Below, piece by piece: positions 23,801-36,180 of a stretch of 64,000 bases of DNA. The stretch's first letter is position 1. Every line of letters starts with the position of its first letter. The notes under the pieces were generated by a model. It was not told the DNA's origin. It searched no databases and saw only the letters and a list, made by a program, of their open reading frames with translations. The stretch is taken from the NCBI GenBank assembly GCA_022393335.1, contig JAJEKB010021031.1, positions 467,443 through 531,442 on the forward strand, in the 5' to 3' direction. Made by a program: the position numbers and the translations under genes. This stretch comes from Macrotrachela quadricornifera. Taxonomy: Eukaryota > Rotifera > Eurotatoria > Philodinida > Philodinidae.

Positions 23801-26800
23801 TGTGAAAGAGTTGGATGCCTATGTAGCAGCAAATGAACCATTGTTGGTGCCAGACCGAAGAGCTGCATACAACGCTATTTTGGGTCAGATCAAGGGGAAA
23901 ACTGGTGGAATAATATTCCTTGATGCACCAGGTGGAACAGGAAAGACATTTGTTATTAATTTACTCTTGGCTAAAATTCGCAAAGAGTCAAAAATTGCGA
24001 TTGCAGTCGCTTCTTCGGGTATTGCTGCTACACTGCTACAAGGTGGTCGCACTGCTCACTCAAAATTAAAGTTGATCATATCTGTAATATTCACAAAGGA
24101 ATTGGCGAAGCAAAGATTTTGGAAGTATGTGAACTTTTTGTATAGAACGAGTGTACAATGGCTCACAGGTATGCATTAGAAGCCTTAAATAATACTCTGC
24201 AAGATCTTTGTGCCAATGGAAAAAATATGGCTGGAGTAGCTGTGCTCCTTGCTGGGGATTTTAGGCAAACATTACCCGTTATCCAAAGGGGTACAATGGC
24301 TGATGAGCTTAAAGCTTGCTTGAAGTCTTCATATCTCTGGAGACATGTTAAACCATTAACACTCATACTAATATGAGAGTTCATTTACAAGGTGACGTGT
24401 CTGTCGGTCAGTTTGCTAAACAACTGCTTGCGATCGGAAATGGCAAAATACCAGTTGATCCAGCTAATGGACTCATTAGTATTTCTGATAACTTTTGTAG
24501 CGTCGTAGGATCTGTTGAAGAACTCAAGAATAATGTGTTTCCGAACATCCAAACTCATTTCAAAGATCATAAATGGTTATGTGAACGTGCTATTCTGGCT
24601 CCCAAAAACGTGAACGTGAATTCTATCAATCTACAAATTCAGGAACAACTTCCTAGAGAAACGACATATAATCAGTTAATTGATACAGTTACGAATGTCG
24701 ACGCGGCAGTGCAGTACCCGACTGAATTTCTTAATTCACTTGAACCTTCTGGAATGCCACCACACAATTTGCGTCTAAAAATTGGCTCTTCTATTATGCT
24801 TTTGAGAAATCTAGATGCACCAAGATTGTGCAATGGTACAAGATTATGTGTCAAAACTCTAATGCCTCACGTAATTGAAACAACGATTATGATAGGTTGT
24901 GCAAAAGGTGAGGATGTATTCATACCGCGAATTCCTCTCCTCCCTTCTGATACGCCATTTGAATTTAAGCGACTCCAGTTTCTAGTGCGCCTTGCCTTCG
25001 CGATGTCAATCAATAAGTCCCAAGGACAATCACTTAAAGTGGCTGGTGTCAATTTAGAAACTCCTTGCTTTTCTCATGGTGAACTTTACGTAGCATGTTC
25101 AAGAGTAGGAACTGGGAAACATTTGTATGTGTTTGCTCCCGATGGAGAAACGAAAAATGTTGTGTACTGAACAGCTTTACAATAAAGAATACTACTTTGC
25201 TACTTTTTTAATTAAAAGAAGCTCATAAATAAAGAATACGAAAAAATATCTAAAACAGGTTTCAAATATGAAATACCAAAGTCAAAACGAGAAAAATCTG
25301 AGCTAACTTGATGATATTATAGTTTCACTACATATATAGCATGTTGAGGGCATGGTGTTCTTATGCGCCAAGTTTATACGATTATATTATCGAGATCTGC
25401 AGCGGGTACCTCCGCTAGTATGATATAAAAGTAATAAAGAAATGTGCGAAGCTCCTATTCTCAATTCTTGTATTGTTCGTAATAGTCGAGATAGAAATAC
25501 ATTATCTTAATGGACTTCTTATTCGAAATGATGAAGTTGATAGTAAATACTAACAAATATTGAAGATTGTAAGTATCAGATATCGGAAACAAACCGAACT
25601 CAAACTTATTTACAAGAAGATAGACAAATTCAATAAAACCTTAAATAAAAATAAATTCATTGAACTATTATCGATTTTGAAAAAACGACAGCCACTAACG
25701 AAAATAAACAAAATTATTATTGATATTTTAAATGTTTAACACAATTTTCATCATAGTACAGCTTTTTTCTTCTTTTCATAACATTTACATTACTTGTGCT
25801 CATGACAATGAATCGCTTTTTCTACGGCATACTTCTTTGATTCTTTTCCTCTTTAAGTTTCAATATTTTTCTATTGTGCAATGAATAATTGTCTATAGTG
25901 TTGTGGCATTAATACTAGCACTAGAAACTTTCTGACACTTACTGATTTATATTAAACATTTAATTTTAATACATAAACATATTAAATTACAATCAATCAT
26001 ACTAATGTTAACTCTAATACGAAGTGCTACTTGAATTGAACCGAACTCGAACCACCAAAAAAGCGATTCGATATTGTCCATAGGAAGCCTCATATATCAA
26101 TCTTGACAAATGATTAAATTTAGAGTATTCGATAAACCTAAAGTAGCAATGAATAAATGCTTTTTTTTTCAACTGTTTAATCATACTCGAAAAGTATGAA
26201 CAACAACCTCCACTATATAATGATTATTCAACGGATAAGTAGCGGATAATTTCATGGATTCTATGAGTTTCGGTTCGGATTTTCGAAATTCTGAAGATTA
26301 TCAAAAATAAATCACTCTTATCTTCATCTTCAAGATAAGAAAATGTATGAATATTTTCATTGTTACTGATTTTATCTTTTTAATTAACTTTTCTTGCTTT
26401 ATATGTAGAAATTCGGAAATAAACTATATTGTTTTAGATGCCATAGCACTCATCTTGAGTACTACGTTCTAATAAAAATACTTACTGTTAATCACTGAGA
26501 AGTGTATCAACAATTTATAGGGATAAGTCAAAAATTCCTTGAGTAGAAATTTGAACTTTCCTGAATGACGTCCGATTCTTATCGACATTTTTACGTTGTA
26601 TTTCTCTTGTTGTATTCGATTTATATTAAAAGGTTATTAGAAAATTTTATAGCGTCAGAATTGTTATTATATGCAATAAATATTAGATTTTGTAGGAACC
26701 AAAATAAGGCCCTTTTGGGAGGGGGGCACAGTGGGCAATTTCTCTAAGACATGTGGGCATGACTTATTTCATGTTAAAATCTCAGTTTTTCCATAGAAAT

Positions 26801-28289
26801 CCTAGTTTCTACTCTTCAGAAATAGTTACTGATGAAAAAAAAGTGAAATCCAAAAAAGAACTTTTTAATGAAAAATCTCTAAGGGTGACTCTTACCCTAT
26901 TTTTTGTCAAAATTTTTTTATTTCAAAAGCTAACAAATCATATATTAGTCGATGCAGTTTTGTGTGCTGATTCTAAATATGATGTTTGTATTAAATAAAA
27001 ACGTTTCTTAGCCGAGAAAAATATGAAATATCTGAAAAACCATGGTTTTTTCGAAAACCTCCTGTATGGTCCACGAACATTTCTGATAATTTATGATAAC
27101 TGTGATGAGAGAGGACATAAGGGAGAAAATTCTGGCAAAGTTTGAATATGTTTCCATTTGGGGCTGGAGGGGGCGATCATTTCACTAATATAGCCGTTTG
27201 GAAAATCATTGCAGAAAAAAAAGAAAACTTTTTTCTAAGAAATCTTCGGTAGTAGTTGACCATTTTTTCATTATAAATCGGTAGCGGACATTACGCAAAT
27301 TTATAATATGTATTATTTTTGGTTGTCATTTCAATGGATTTTGTAAAAAAAATGTGTTTTATATAGATGGCGCTATTTTCAGGCTGATTTTTAATTATTT
27401 TCAATTAGCTCATTTTCCACTCTACTTGAACTTTGTAGTAAAACTTTTAAAGCCATTAAGTAGTCCATAGTCCGAAGTATATCTAGCACTAATTGAATCT
27501 TGCAAAAGTGTACTTTCGATTTTTCACCTAATGTCCACGAGGTTGCCCGTTGTGGGGGAGGAGTGGGAACAAACTCGGTAGCTAACGATGATGGTCAAAA
27601 ATTGCTCAAATTTTTGTGATTGTGATTTGATAAATTTTTCTATCAACAATGAATGCTATTCTGTTCCGTAGAAAAAATTTGACTCAAATTATTAAAAAAA
27701 CGATTTGTTGTAGATGGAAAATTGTAGTAGTTTATAATGCTGAACAAGTAGAATGTAGAGCTCAATTTCAAATTAGGCATAATTTTACATGTAAAATGCG
27801 CTTATCTTCAATTTTTGACTATTATTACGTAGTATGATGTTGAATAAGAAATTATAATAAACATGATTAAACTATATTATTTTTTTGTGAAACATCCACA
27901 AACTTCTTTTCCTTTAAAATAACTGAAATGCCTACTTGTACTAGTGGATGTTGTTGTCGTAGTAGTAGTGGTACTTTCAACTGAGGATGTTGAAATACTA
28001 ATCATTAGTGGAATAACGATTGACATAATAAGTAATGCTACCAAAAGTAATCCACCAAAGAATGATGCAAGACAACGGGAATTTATTAATGATAATCCTG
28101 CACTAGTTCTTTTCCTGTAAATAATTGAAGTTCAATTTCGAAATGATATTATTAGATTATTTACCGATAATTATAATCAATTTCAGTATCTTCTCTAAGA
28201 AAAGATACGGGAGAAGATGGATGAGTAGGAGAAGAAGATGGTATAACCAGAATATAAGGCATAACTTTAACTGGTTGAGTCTTTGCCAT
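17878..28289 (-). CDS. Membrane-anchored Thr/Ser-stalk protein with carbohydrate-binding-like C-terminus, 10 exons
   Basis: Exons (high to low): 28165-28289, 27936-28114, 19264-19347, 19133-19208 (contains an N gap), 19033-19077, 18942-18974, 18768-18887, 18663-18719, 18587-18610 and 17878-18398. Every junction has GT-AG ends and the phases join throughout. The product starts with a short cytoplasmic tail (MAKTQPVKVM), a transmembrane helix (about GGLLLVALLIMSIVIPLM), then a Thr/Ser-only stalk likely to be O-glycosylated. The C-terminus (about 170 residues) looks like two jelly-roll modules, with LLKNPGFEN and paired Cys around W-C-G-N-T-C, resembling CBM_4_9/DUF642 folds. A cell-surface role is inferred. 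Intron 2 (19348-27935) contains a Helitron in the opposite orientation. The gene is intact apart from the gap. Confidence 0.8.
18587..19347 (-). repeat. Array of duplicated stalk exon-intron units
   Basis: Seven small exons (24, 57, 120, 33, 45, 76 with gap, and 84 bp) alternate with introns of 48-58 bp. Several introns are copies of one another, beginning CTTGAAATAAAACATT on the plus strand (19209, 19078) or CTAAGAATAAAACATT (18888). All exons are phase 1 at both ends; the six outside the gap are multiples of three. Confidence 0.8.
19154..19163. other. Assembly gap (10 N) inside a stalk exon
   Basis: Ten undetermined bases within the 19133-19208 exon, in Thr/Ser-codon repeat sequence. The true exon length is unknown. 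Confidence 0.95.
19364..19771 (+). repeat. Extra Helitron 5' terminal segment
   Basis: This segment starts with the same 18 bases as the inner 5' end at 19772. Its body (from about 19414) is similar to 20093-20420, sharing CGCTATGCATTC, GGGTGAAATTTCACCC and AAGTCATATC. This suggests a tandem or nested insertion, or end duplication. Confidence 0.7.
19830..20080 (+). repeat. Duplicated ~125-bp block in the Helitron 5' region
   Basis: Two copies (about 19830-19935 and 19990-20078) share CAATGAAACT(C/G)ACCAATAG, ATTGCAG, GTTAAAA and GCGGCCGAA(G/A). It is a local tandem duplication with no coding content. Confidence 0.6.
20676..25170 (+). pseudogene. Helitron Rep/helicase protein, broken by three nonsense codons and a frame change
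   Basis: The start is the ATG at 20676 (MPPKKRTSLRR). The N-terminus has a basic/acidic 24-residue repeat (21 kb region), followed by the Helitron_like_N Rep domain with the HUH-type GLPHAHILIWL (about 22420) and the tyrosine motif YICKYVNKAS (about 22860). A Pif1-type helicase follows: Walker A DAPGGTGKT (about 23930), AGDFRQTLPVI (about 24250), FAMSINKSQGQSL (about 25000) and LYVACSRVG near the end. Nonsense codons fall at 21807, 22903 and within the motif II region near 24152. Motif II reads NECTMAH instead of DECTMAH, so the Walker B Asp is lost. One frame change lies near 24075, and a further frame adjustment near 24375. The protein is dead but little diverged. Confidence 0.9.
20775..21025 (+). 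repeat. 72-bp coding repeat in the Helitron N-terminus
   Basis: Three tandem units encode about 24 residues each, with the core RQ(A/T)ASRADESPEETSSRL. Their DNA sequences are also similar. Such Arg/Ser/Glu repeats occur in other animal Helitron N-termini that I recall. Confidence 0.75.
25401..25418 (+). terminator. Helitron 3' terminal hairpin and CTAG end
   Basis: A short stem AGCGGG/TCCGCT with a TACC loop overlaps the terminal CTAG; the next base is T. It acts as the transposition terminator in Helitrons, not as a transcription terminator. Confidence 0.75.
25419..27935. other. Remaining part of stalk-gene intron 2
   Basis: AT-rich, with no supported gene. Short plus-strand frames here have no recognisable content. 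A GTAGGC donor for exon 2 lies at 27930-27935. Confidence 0.6.
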
Positions 28290-28727
28290 TTATGAATGAT
28301 TAACGATGTAATCAGGATAGACTTGATTTATTTTAGATTTTCATCTGCTTCGTATTTTTTTTTCAAAATAAACTATTTTAACAGATTTTGAAAAAATACA
28401 AAGAAATCCTATAAAATTCATATCATTAACAAAATAAATAATTGATGTTCTGCTGTTTCAATGAAAAATACATTATTCGATGTTATTCATCGAATAATCA
28501 TATTTTCGTATTTTTTATTCTCTTATTTACAAGATCAATCCAATTTTCTTAAATAAATATTATAAATATAATATGTCATTTCTATGGATTTTTGTTACAA
28601 AGATTAATGATGGTGAAAATATATATTTTATGATCATTAAACACTCTCAATTTTTTCGTCTTCTTATCGATAGAAGTAAACATACATTTAAAATCTTATT
28701 TAAACATACTTGATTAAATGGTATTAT
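28290..28727. other. Spacer between stalk gene and the 10-kb element
   Basis: A 440-bp AT-rich interval upstream of the stalk-protein start codon; it should contain that gene's promoter. No specific motif is identified. Confidence 0.4.
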
Positions 28728-28998
28728 CAAGGGGGAAACGGCGGATTTTTGGGATTGTCAATCCTTGAAAATCTTTAAAAAATCCCAGAAATCCCTAAAA
28801 ATCCCAAAAATCCTAAAAAAATCTCAGAAATCTATGAAAAATCTTATAAATACCGAATAAAAATCCATAATATACATTATTTAACTTAGTAAGATATGAC
28901 GGCTATGTTATTTCACTAATATGGAGAAAGTCATTTTTATATATTTCGTTTTAAAAAATTGATTTTGCTAAATAAAATGTGCCTAAAATAGGACAATC

Positions 28999-29040
28999 TT
29001 ACAAGATGTTCTGTAAATTAAAATGCAGAACATCTTGTAA
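28999..29040. other. Perfect 15-bp stem-loop
   Basis: TTACAAGATGTTCTG is followed by a 12-nt loop and its exact complement. It lies 270 bp inside the left end of the composite element, upstream of its first gene. A transposase-binding or RNA structural role is possible but unproven. Confidence 0.7.
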
Positions 29041-29355
29041 CAGTATGTGTGACGGCAAAAGTGCTGAGAACATGTTTGCTATATATTTAACTACCCGGAT
29101 GATCTATTATTTTCGATACCAAAGCACGAAATCTGAAGTCTTTCAAGAACTATTTGCAAAAGAATTTGCAAAATGTACGTTAAACAGAACTTTCAGGAGT
29201 ACAGATACTGATCGATATAACATCTATCTTTCTCATCATAAATGTATCAGAACAAAAATTTATTTTTCATCTACAAAACTTTAAATTCTAAAATACGTAT
29301 CACTATGACTATGTACGTCGTATATATCTTCTTTATCTAAAATTAGTGTCAATCA

Positions 29356-30697
29356 ATGCCTTTGCAGACTCTTGACACATCTATTTTACCATCTGATGTC
29401 CTCTCTTATTACGATGATAGTTTTTACGATTTGGTGAAAAATATTGGAGAAACAGCTGAAGCAAAATTATTAGAAATTCAAGGTATTAGAAGTGTTTATT
29501 CTTTTCTTAATACAGAAGATGTCTTCGAAATTCTTACTGTATCATGTACTGCTTTAAATGTTATTAAAAAATCGATTTGTTTTGAAGCAGATGACAATTC
29601 TTTCATTGTCAAACCAGATTGTCGAAACAATATTCGATATTTTTATTAACTTCTGCATCAAAAACATAAAGAAAATTTAAAAAATATCTCTAGTAAATAT
29701 AAACGTAACAAGTAATCAATGTCACAAAAAAATGGGAATAGTGCTATTGATGATACACAAGTTTCAATTCAATCAAGATTAACATCTTTTCAACAAAATT
29801 ATACAACATCATCGGGTTAGTCTGATTTTAATTTTAATTTTTGCTCTCTTAGTTGCGACTTTGCATACAAAATCGATATATTTACTATAAAACCTTAAAA
29901 AGTCAGACAACTTTGCATACAAAATTTTTTTTTGCGCTGTTGAAAATGTTTACTATTTGAACAGGAATGATTTTTATTTTGATTCTGTCGATAAACTTTA
30001 ATGTAAAGAACAATATTTCTACTTTATTTGCAATGAAATTACTGTAGAAATTGAAATATTAACTAAAAACTTCGTAATGAAAGTTCATATTACCCCCATA
30101 TTATTCATCAACGATTCGAGAAAAAAAGAATTATTACTCTGATTTACTAGTAACTAGATTTATTATATTTCCAATTGATTGGGAAATCAAAAATTATTTA
30201 TAATAAAATGTATTAATTTAGATAATCTGAACGTAAATACTCGTCATGATCTTATAATTAATATGTTAAATGAATGGATTAAAAATAATGGTCATAAATT
30301 TGGTATTTCAAATGAAAAATTAATTGAAACAGAAGATTTTCGACTTTTAATTAGTGATAAAGAATCTGAAACATCAACATCTGTATTATGCTCATGTGGA
30401 ATTAATGTACAATTAAATAATATTCATGGAAACCTTTCTTTGAGTAATGATTACAGACATTTGAAATCAAAGAAATGTATTAAAAAGAAATTATGGAAAC
30501 ATGGTAATCAGCAAATAAATGAAATTGTTACCGAAGAATCTTCTGATATTGAAGGATTACAAAATAATCCAAGTTCTGAAGATATTCAATGCTTATCATC
30601 AAATAGTTCTGTAGATAAACCTGCATCTATAAATAATTCATCTAAACGAGCTGCAAATCAAGGTAACAATAGGTTTTCAAAAAAAAAACGTATTTAA
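29356..30697 (+). CDS. Accessory protein of the composite element (N-domain plus Cys/His region)
   Basis: The first part (29356-29649, MPLQTLDTSILPSDVLSY) matches the N-terminal domain of the large gene downstream; both have LPSDVLS/LSDDVLS, a DLV motif, I.(S/N)VYxxL and a FE.DDxSF.VKP end. After a TAA at 29647 an open frame continues to 29816 with a further stop near 29717, ending at a GTTAGT donor-like site. A second open stretch, 30179-30697, has VLCSCGINVQL ... RHLKSKKC, a possible Cys/His zinc motif, and a basic end (SKKKRI). The intron and the two stops are my inference. Function unknown; DNA binding for transposition would fit. It may be decayed. Confidence 0.5.
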
Positions 30698-33012
30698 CAA
30701 TACATGTATATACACATACATTTATATATATCATTAATGAATATTTTATTGATTCAATTATTTATATTTATTAGAATTTTACACTTTTATTTGTTTATCT
30801 AGAAATTTTTCTTGTATTTTACTATGTTTTACTTCTATCTATTTGAATTGATCAAAATAAAAAGAGAATTTATACGATTTATTTCGTAATATATCTTTAT
30901 TCAATACGTTCTGTCGTCTATTAGTTCATATTGTTTATCCAACGGTCAACTTGTCCTTGGTGAACTTTTAACGGTCGAATAGTTAAGAAAGAGAAAAGAT
31001 TTATTCTATAAAATTCAAAAAACATATTTCAGAATGATTAATTTAATCTCTCTCATTTGCTTTTTGTAAGAGAGAAAAAGTTTTAATTCTATAATTTCTC
31101 TTTTTTTCGTAATATTTTTTCTCTCCGTATATATATCGAAGATTTTTCTCTCAACCTCATTTATGATCTATTATTATTCGAAAGCTTACGCATTCATATA
31201 ATTTAAACAATATAATTTTTTTATTTTTTTGAAAAGAAAAAATAAAAAGATGCTTCGTACATTTCCACCTCTTGTTTTGTCTGATGATGTTCTTTCCTTA
31301 GAAGGCGAAAGATTTCTCGATTTAGTGAACAAAACATGTGGAGGTATTTTTAAAGAATTGATGGAAGTGCTTTCAATCAATACAGTATATAAATTACTTT
31401 TGGTTGAAAATGATATTCTTTCTGTCTTTCAGAAAAAATATCTAGAACTTGAGAAAATAACAGAAAAAGCCTGTCTTCATCTTGATGATGGTAGTATCTT
31501 GTTTAAACCTGGATTACGTTTGGACTTCGATCGTTTTATTGCAGCTCTTCATGCTGTGAACGACAAAAATCAATACCAGGAACGAACAAATACTTCGAAT
31601 AATGATTTTCTAGCGTTGTTTAAAACGTTTATGAAATCATTTCAAGTAGATGAAGACAATGGTTCAAGTAGTAATATCTCGTTTCTGTTAGCTTTCATTG
31701 AAAATATTTTCAATAATCTTCTCAAAAATAAAAACAACTATCGATACGATGAATCTGTGCTACAATTTGCACAATCATTGTATATATTGGGTGGAAGAAA
31801 TGCGTATGAATTCACTCGTATGAATCTTCCAGGAGCACTTCCATCTTTATCTACGTTGAATGATAGTCTTAAAAAAGCTGGAGGATGTATTGAAGAAGCT
31901 GAATTTCGATTTGATGCTCTTCATGAACATCAAAAGTCTCTGGACTATCAGACAGCTGTTTGTTCGGAAGACTGTACTGGAGTAATAAAAAGGATCAAGT
32001 ACAATGCTTCAACAAACACTTTCAGTGGATTTTCAGTCCCACTGAAACATGGTTTACCTGTTGCTCGTTATTTTCAGACTAATTCATTCGATCAATTAAG
32101 AAATTGGTTTGAGACACAGGATAAATCATCTTATCTTAATATACATATGGTTCAGCCTCTATTTGCATCTAATCCATATTCGTCGCCGTTCTTGTTATCT
32201 GCTTACGGCCTTAGTAACAAATTTGAAGCCGTTGATGTTCTTCATCGATGGTTATGGATTTTTGGAAAATCTCAAGAATCAAATGTTCGCATCGTGGCAT
32301 TCTCCACTGATTGTGACTCTCGTTATCTTCTTTTCATGAGACTTGCAACAGGTTTTTTTGCAAAATATAATAATATTGCAATAAATAATCGTGTTGATGC
32401 ACTTGAAATCAGTTTTCCACAACAATGGAAGGCTTGGTTTTTCATGCCGACTCAACAAATCTTTTTCTGTTTTCAAGATCCGGTACATTTGTGCACAAAA
32501 CTTCGCAACCGTATTCTTTCGGATACATCGTCTCTATTGATTGGAAAAGAAGACGTTTCGGTTGAAGTATTATTGAAACTCATCGACAGTAAATCGAAAC
32601 TTGTTCATGGCCTTGTTAAGACCGATGTAAATCCGAAAGATCGACAAAATTTCACGTCTTGTCTTAATCTGTCAGATGATGATGTAATTGCAGCACTGGA
32701 AGATATTGAAGGTTCACAGGCTACACGGATTTATCTGTGCCTTTTACGTAGTATCGTGTTAGCGTATGTAGAGCATGATACACCGATTATTGATCGTATC
32801 TATCATAGCTGGTTTGGAGTGTTTTTGTGTCGTATATGGCAAACCTGGTTACACATAGTGGATGAAACAGAGGTGCCAGAATGTTATATAGATGAACGAA
32901 TAAATGATATGTTTATCACTACTCCGGCACATTTCTCAATTGAGCTCAATGCTCATAGTTTACTTGGAATTTGTCTTCGTGTTGCACAAAAACAACTACC
33001 TTTATCCGTAGC

Positions 33013-33200
33013 TTCTCAAAAGAGATACTTTTTAATTAAATGTTTCGCTATTTAAAAATTCTCAAAAGAGATACTTTGCTATTTAAAAAAAGTCTCAAAA
33101 GAGATACTTTTTAATTAAATGTTTCGCTATTTAAAAATTCTCAAAAGAGATACTTTGCTATTTAAAAAAGTCTCAAAAGAGATACTTTTTAATGAAATGT
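33013..33200. repeat. Left subterminal iterons of the nested element
   Basis: Five copies of TCTCAAAAGAGATACTTT alternate with GCTATTTAAA in units of about 34 and 45 bp. The 10-mer GCTATTTAAA is the reverse complement of the TTTAAATAGC core in the right-end array. Confidence 0.85.
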
Positions 33201-34042
33201 TCTATTATTTAAACGAATTTTTTGAACACATCAAAATAAATGTTTCATTATTTGCTTTGTAAAACAAGATCCAAAAATAAATAGTCATTAATACGAATCA
33301 CTTCACAATGTAGAATCATTCTTAAGATAATGTATTAATATATGATCTAGTTGTTGATAAAGCTGTATCATCTGATAAACAATATGATCTATAAACAGTA
33401 ACATTCATTATCTTTATTAAAAAACTGATTAGTTCACTGAAGGTAAATATAATTTTTAAAGTTATGCTTTTTGTTTTTAATTTAATAATCATTATTAGAA
33501 CTACTCTGAATATGATGATTTAAAGAGAGCACATTTGAAAAATTCTAAATATTTTTAGTTGTTATTTTCTTTTTTCTTTTAACATAACTACTGATGATAG
33601 GTTACGTTTTAATTTTTGAGTGTTAAGCTAAAATAAAGAAGTTAAAGTCCTGTTTATCTAATCGTTATGAATCATTTTAAATATCTATCTGTACACACTA
33701 ATTATGCGAAATTTCAAAATAAACGACAAAAAAGTATATAATTACTCATATATAGAAAAAATTCCAGATTCCTTTTAAAGTAATAACCTCGCCGGTAATT
33801 CTACTAATAAAGTTGATTGTACGAGTTGTCATTCTCAGTTTATGCTGTATATTACTTTGAAAAACCGCTTTAATAATACAATAATACTCACATATGATCT
33901 TATCAATTCATTCAATCAAATATCAATAATTTTTTCTTTATATTAACTCAAATGAATGTTTGGTTTTCTTTTAATAATAACGTCACAAAATATAAAAATC
34001 AATCCTTTAGAAATACTATTAGTAGTTCAAGTATCAAAATTA

Positions 34043-34616
34043 TACAGGTTCTTCCATATATAATCCGACGATAAAAAATTTAAATATCTTCATTGTGACT
34101 CAAGTAAACAAGCTGATTTTTTTTATCAATGATAGAGACTTATTCGAAATTTATATCCATAAAGACATGTCTAGAGAGACTTTTTGTTAAATATCAATAT
34201 TGACCCCAACAAAAAAAATTTACTTTTTCACAGATAAGAAAAAGAATAATATATTTAACAAAAAGGATCTGTCTAGGCATGTCTGTTTTGAATATAAACC
34301 TTGAACATGATTCTATTATTGATAAAAAAATCAGTTCGTTTTCTCGAATCCTAGTGAAGATATTGAATCTTTTCTTCGATAAATTGACTTTTGCACCATT
34401 CTATGTATATTTTTTTTTCTGATCTGTGTAAAAGTAAAATTTGTTTTTGTTGGGGTCAATATTGATATTTAACAAAAAGTCTCTCTAGACATGTCTTTAT
34501 GGATATAAATTTTGAATAAGTCTCTATCATTGATAAAAAAAATCAGCTCGTTTGCTCGCGTCAGATTGAAGATATTTAAAATTTTTATCGTCGGATGATT
34601 TATGGAACACCCTGTA
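34043..34616. mobile_element. 574-bp foldback MITE
   Basis: Long inverted arms start TACAGG(G)TGTTCCATA and match over much of about 180 bp, for example CCGACGATAAAAA at 34073 against its complement at 34588, and ACATGTCTAGAGAGAC at 34166 against its complement near 34490. TA lies at both edges. It carries no gene; a Tc1/mariner-type transposase would be the likely mover. Confidence 0.8.
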
Positions 34617-35980
34617 TGTATGAAACAATTACATTGCTACATATAATCAAAAACAGAAATTTGTACAAAAATTTTTGATGTCGTTTTAGCTCAATTACAT
34701 TTTCAATTAAGTAAATAAATAGAAAAATCGTTTTATATTATTGATTCCCAAAACCAAGGCTTTTTATTGCATAGAATTCTATTACAACGCATAGAAAATT
34801 GTTGTTCCTCTAATTTTATGTAAAAAGTACTGTCACTGAAATAATCTTCATGCACATTTTTACATATATTCATGTTTCTTACATTGCACATAATTAACCT
34901 ACCAAATTTCCCTGCATTAAGGCCCTCTCTCAAAAATGATTTCCCACTTAGAATGGATCTTTTGAGCTGAAATTTTCAGGGAAGAGTAATCCTGGTGAGA
35001 TATGTTTCTGGTAAAAATTTCAGCCCGATTGGTCGTACTAGACCGGAGTTCCAGCTGCATCATAGGTCATTTTTGGCCTTCAGAAAAATCGACATCACTC
35101 CGTCGGAATACAAGGTAGGAGGCTCGGGGTTATCTCAAATTAAAGCTAATGTCAGTATGCAACTTTTTATCAGACAGAATTTTTAAATTGTGTATTATTG
35201 ATTTTTTATTAATGTTTTAGTGCACATACTTTAAAATAATCATAAACAACGGTAATCCGACGACAGTGAAACCAACTTTTCTCAGTCCAGGAGTCGAATT
35301 TAAAAAAAACTGATCAATGAAAAGTTTACTCTGGTCGAGACCTTTAAAATAAAAAAAAATATTGGGTATAGCTCAAGATATGAAGGAGCGATTCCAATTT
35401 TCCTAATTGAAAACTATGTTTTGAGAAAAACGCAAAAGAAGTTTTAGAAATGGGTTCCTACAGCCAAATCCCAAAAAAGCATGTTTACATGGTATATTTT
35501 CATTAAATGTCAATGGACTTTTTTAAAGCACGCAACAGGTGAATAAGCTAACGCTATCTAGCATACTTAATATAAAAAAATGTTATATGTAATCCGGTTA
35601 TATCGAACAATAAGCAGTTTTTCAAAAACTCAAAATCATAAAAATTTCTAGGAAAACAGGATACTAGGATGGAAATTTTTTACGATAAGTCTTTGGAAAC
35701 CTAGCCATTTTTCAAAAAGCCATACATATTCTGAAAGAGGAAATTCTGGCGCATCTTCCTATACTAAAAACTCAATATTGATTTATTTTCGAAAAAAGCC
35801 ATTTTTATAAGGGGCGGGGGCTTAATAAAGTTTTTTTTTAATTAATGGTCGTTTTTCAACTTTTGTTTGTGCACATAAACATTCCAAAATCTTGTTCTAC
35901 GTTGTATACCTTCATATCAATACATGGAACGATATATCCCTTGTTTATATACACCAGAGGTGCCATAGGGCAATTTTTTG
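34617..35980. other. Internal non-coding part of the nested element
   Basis: Short open frames on both strands show no recognisable content. No TIR or tandem repeat seen. Confidence 0.4.
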
Positions 35981-36180
35981 TACCGTGTCCTGCCCTGCCC
36001 TGCCCTGCTCTCTCAAATAGCGTGTTTTGTCCTGCCTTGCTCTTTCATGTACCGTATCCTACCCTGCCCTGCTCTGCTCTGCTCTATCATGTAGCGTGTC
36101 TTGCCCTGCTCTGCTCTCTCATGTACCGTGACCTGCCTTGCCCTGTTCCTCTCTCTCATGTACCATGTCCTGCCCTATTG
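35981..36180. repeat. CCCTG-rich minisatellite
   Basis: Imperfect units of about 45-50 bp, each with CATGTACCGTGTCC followed by CTGCCCTGCC/CTGCTCTG runs. It is GC-rich within AT-rich surroundings; the plus-strand Cys/Pro/Leu frame through it is low complexity. Confidence 0.75.

Larger units (their letters stand above)
19364..25418 (+). mobile_element. Autonomous-type Helitron, recently decayed
   Basis: The 3' end is CTAG at 25415-25418 followed by T, directly after a small hairpin (AGCGGG/TCCGCT), as in Helitrons. A Helitron 5' end (TCTATATATATAAAGATG) occurs twice, at 19364 and 19772, each preceded by A, giving the A-T junction Helitrons use. It encodes a Rep/helicase protein (20676-25170). 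The insertion lies in intron 2 of the stalk-protein gene, opposite in orientation. The main copy is probably 19772-25418, with 19364-19771 an older or partial 5' end. Confidence 0.9.
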
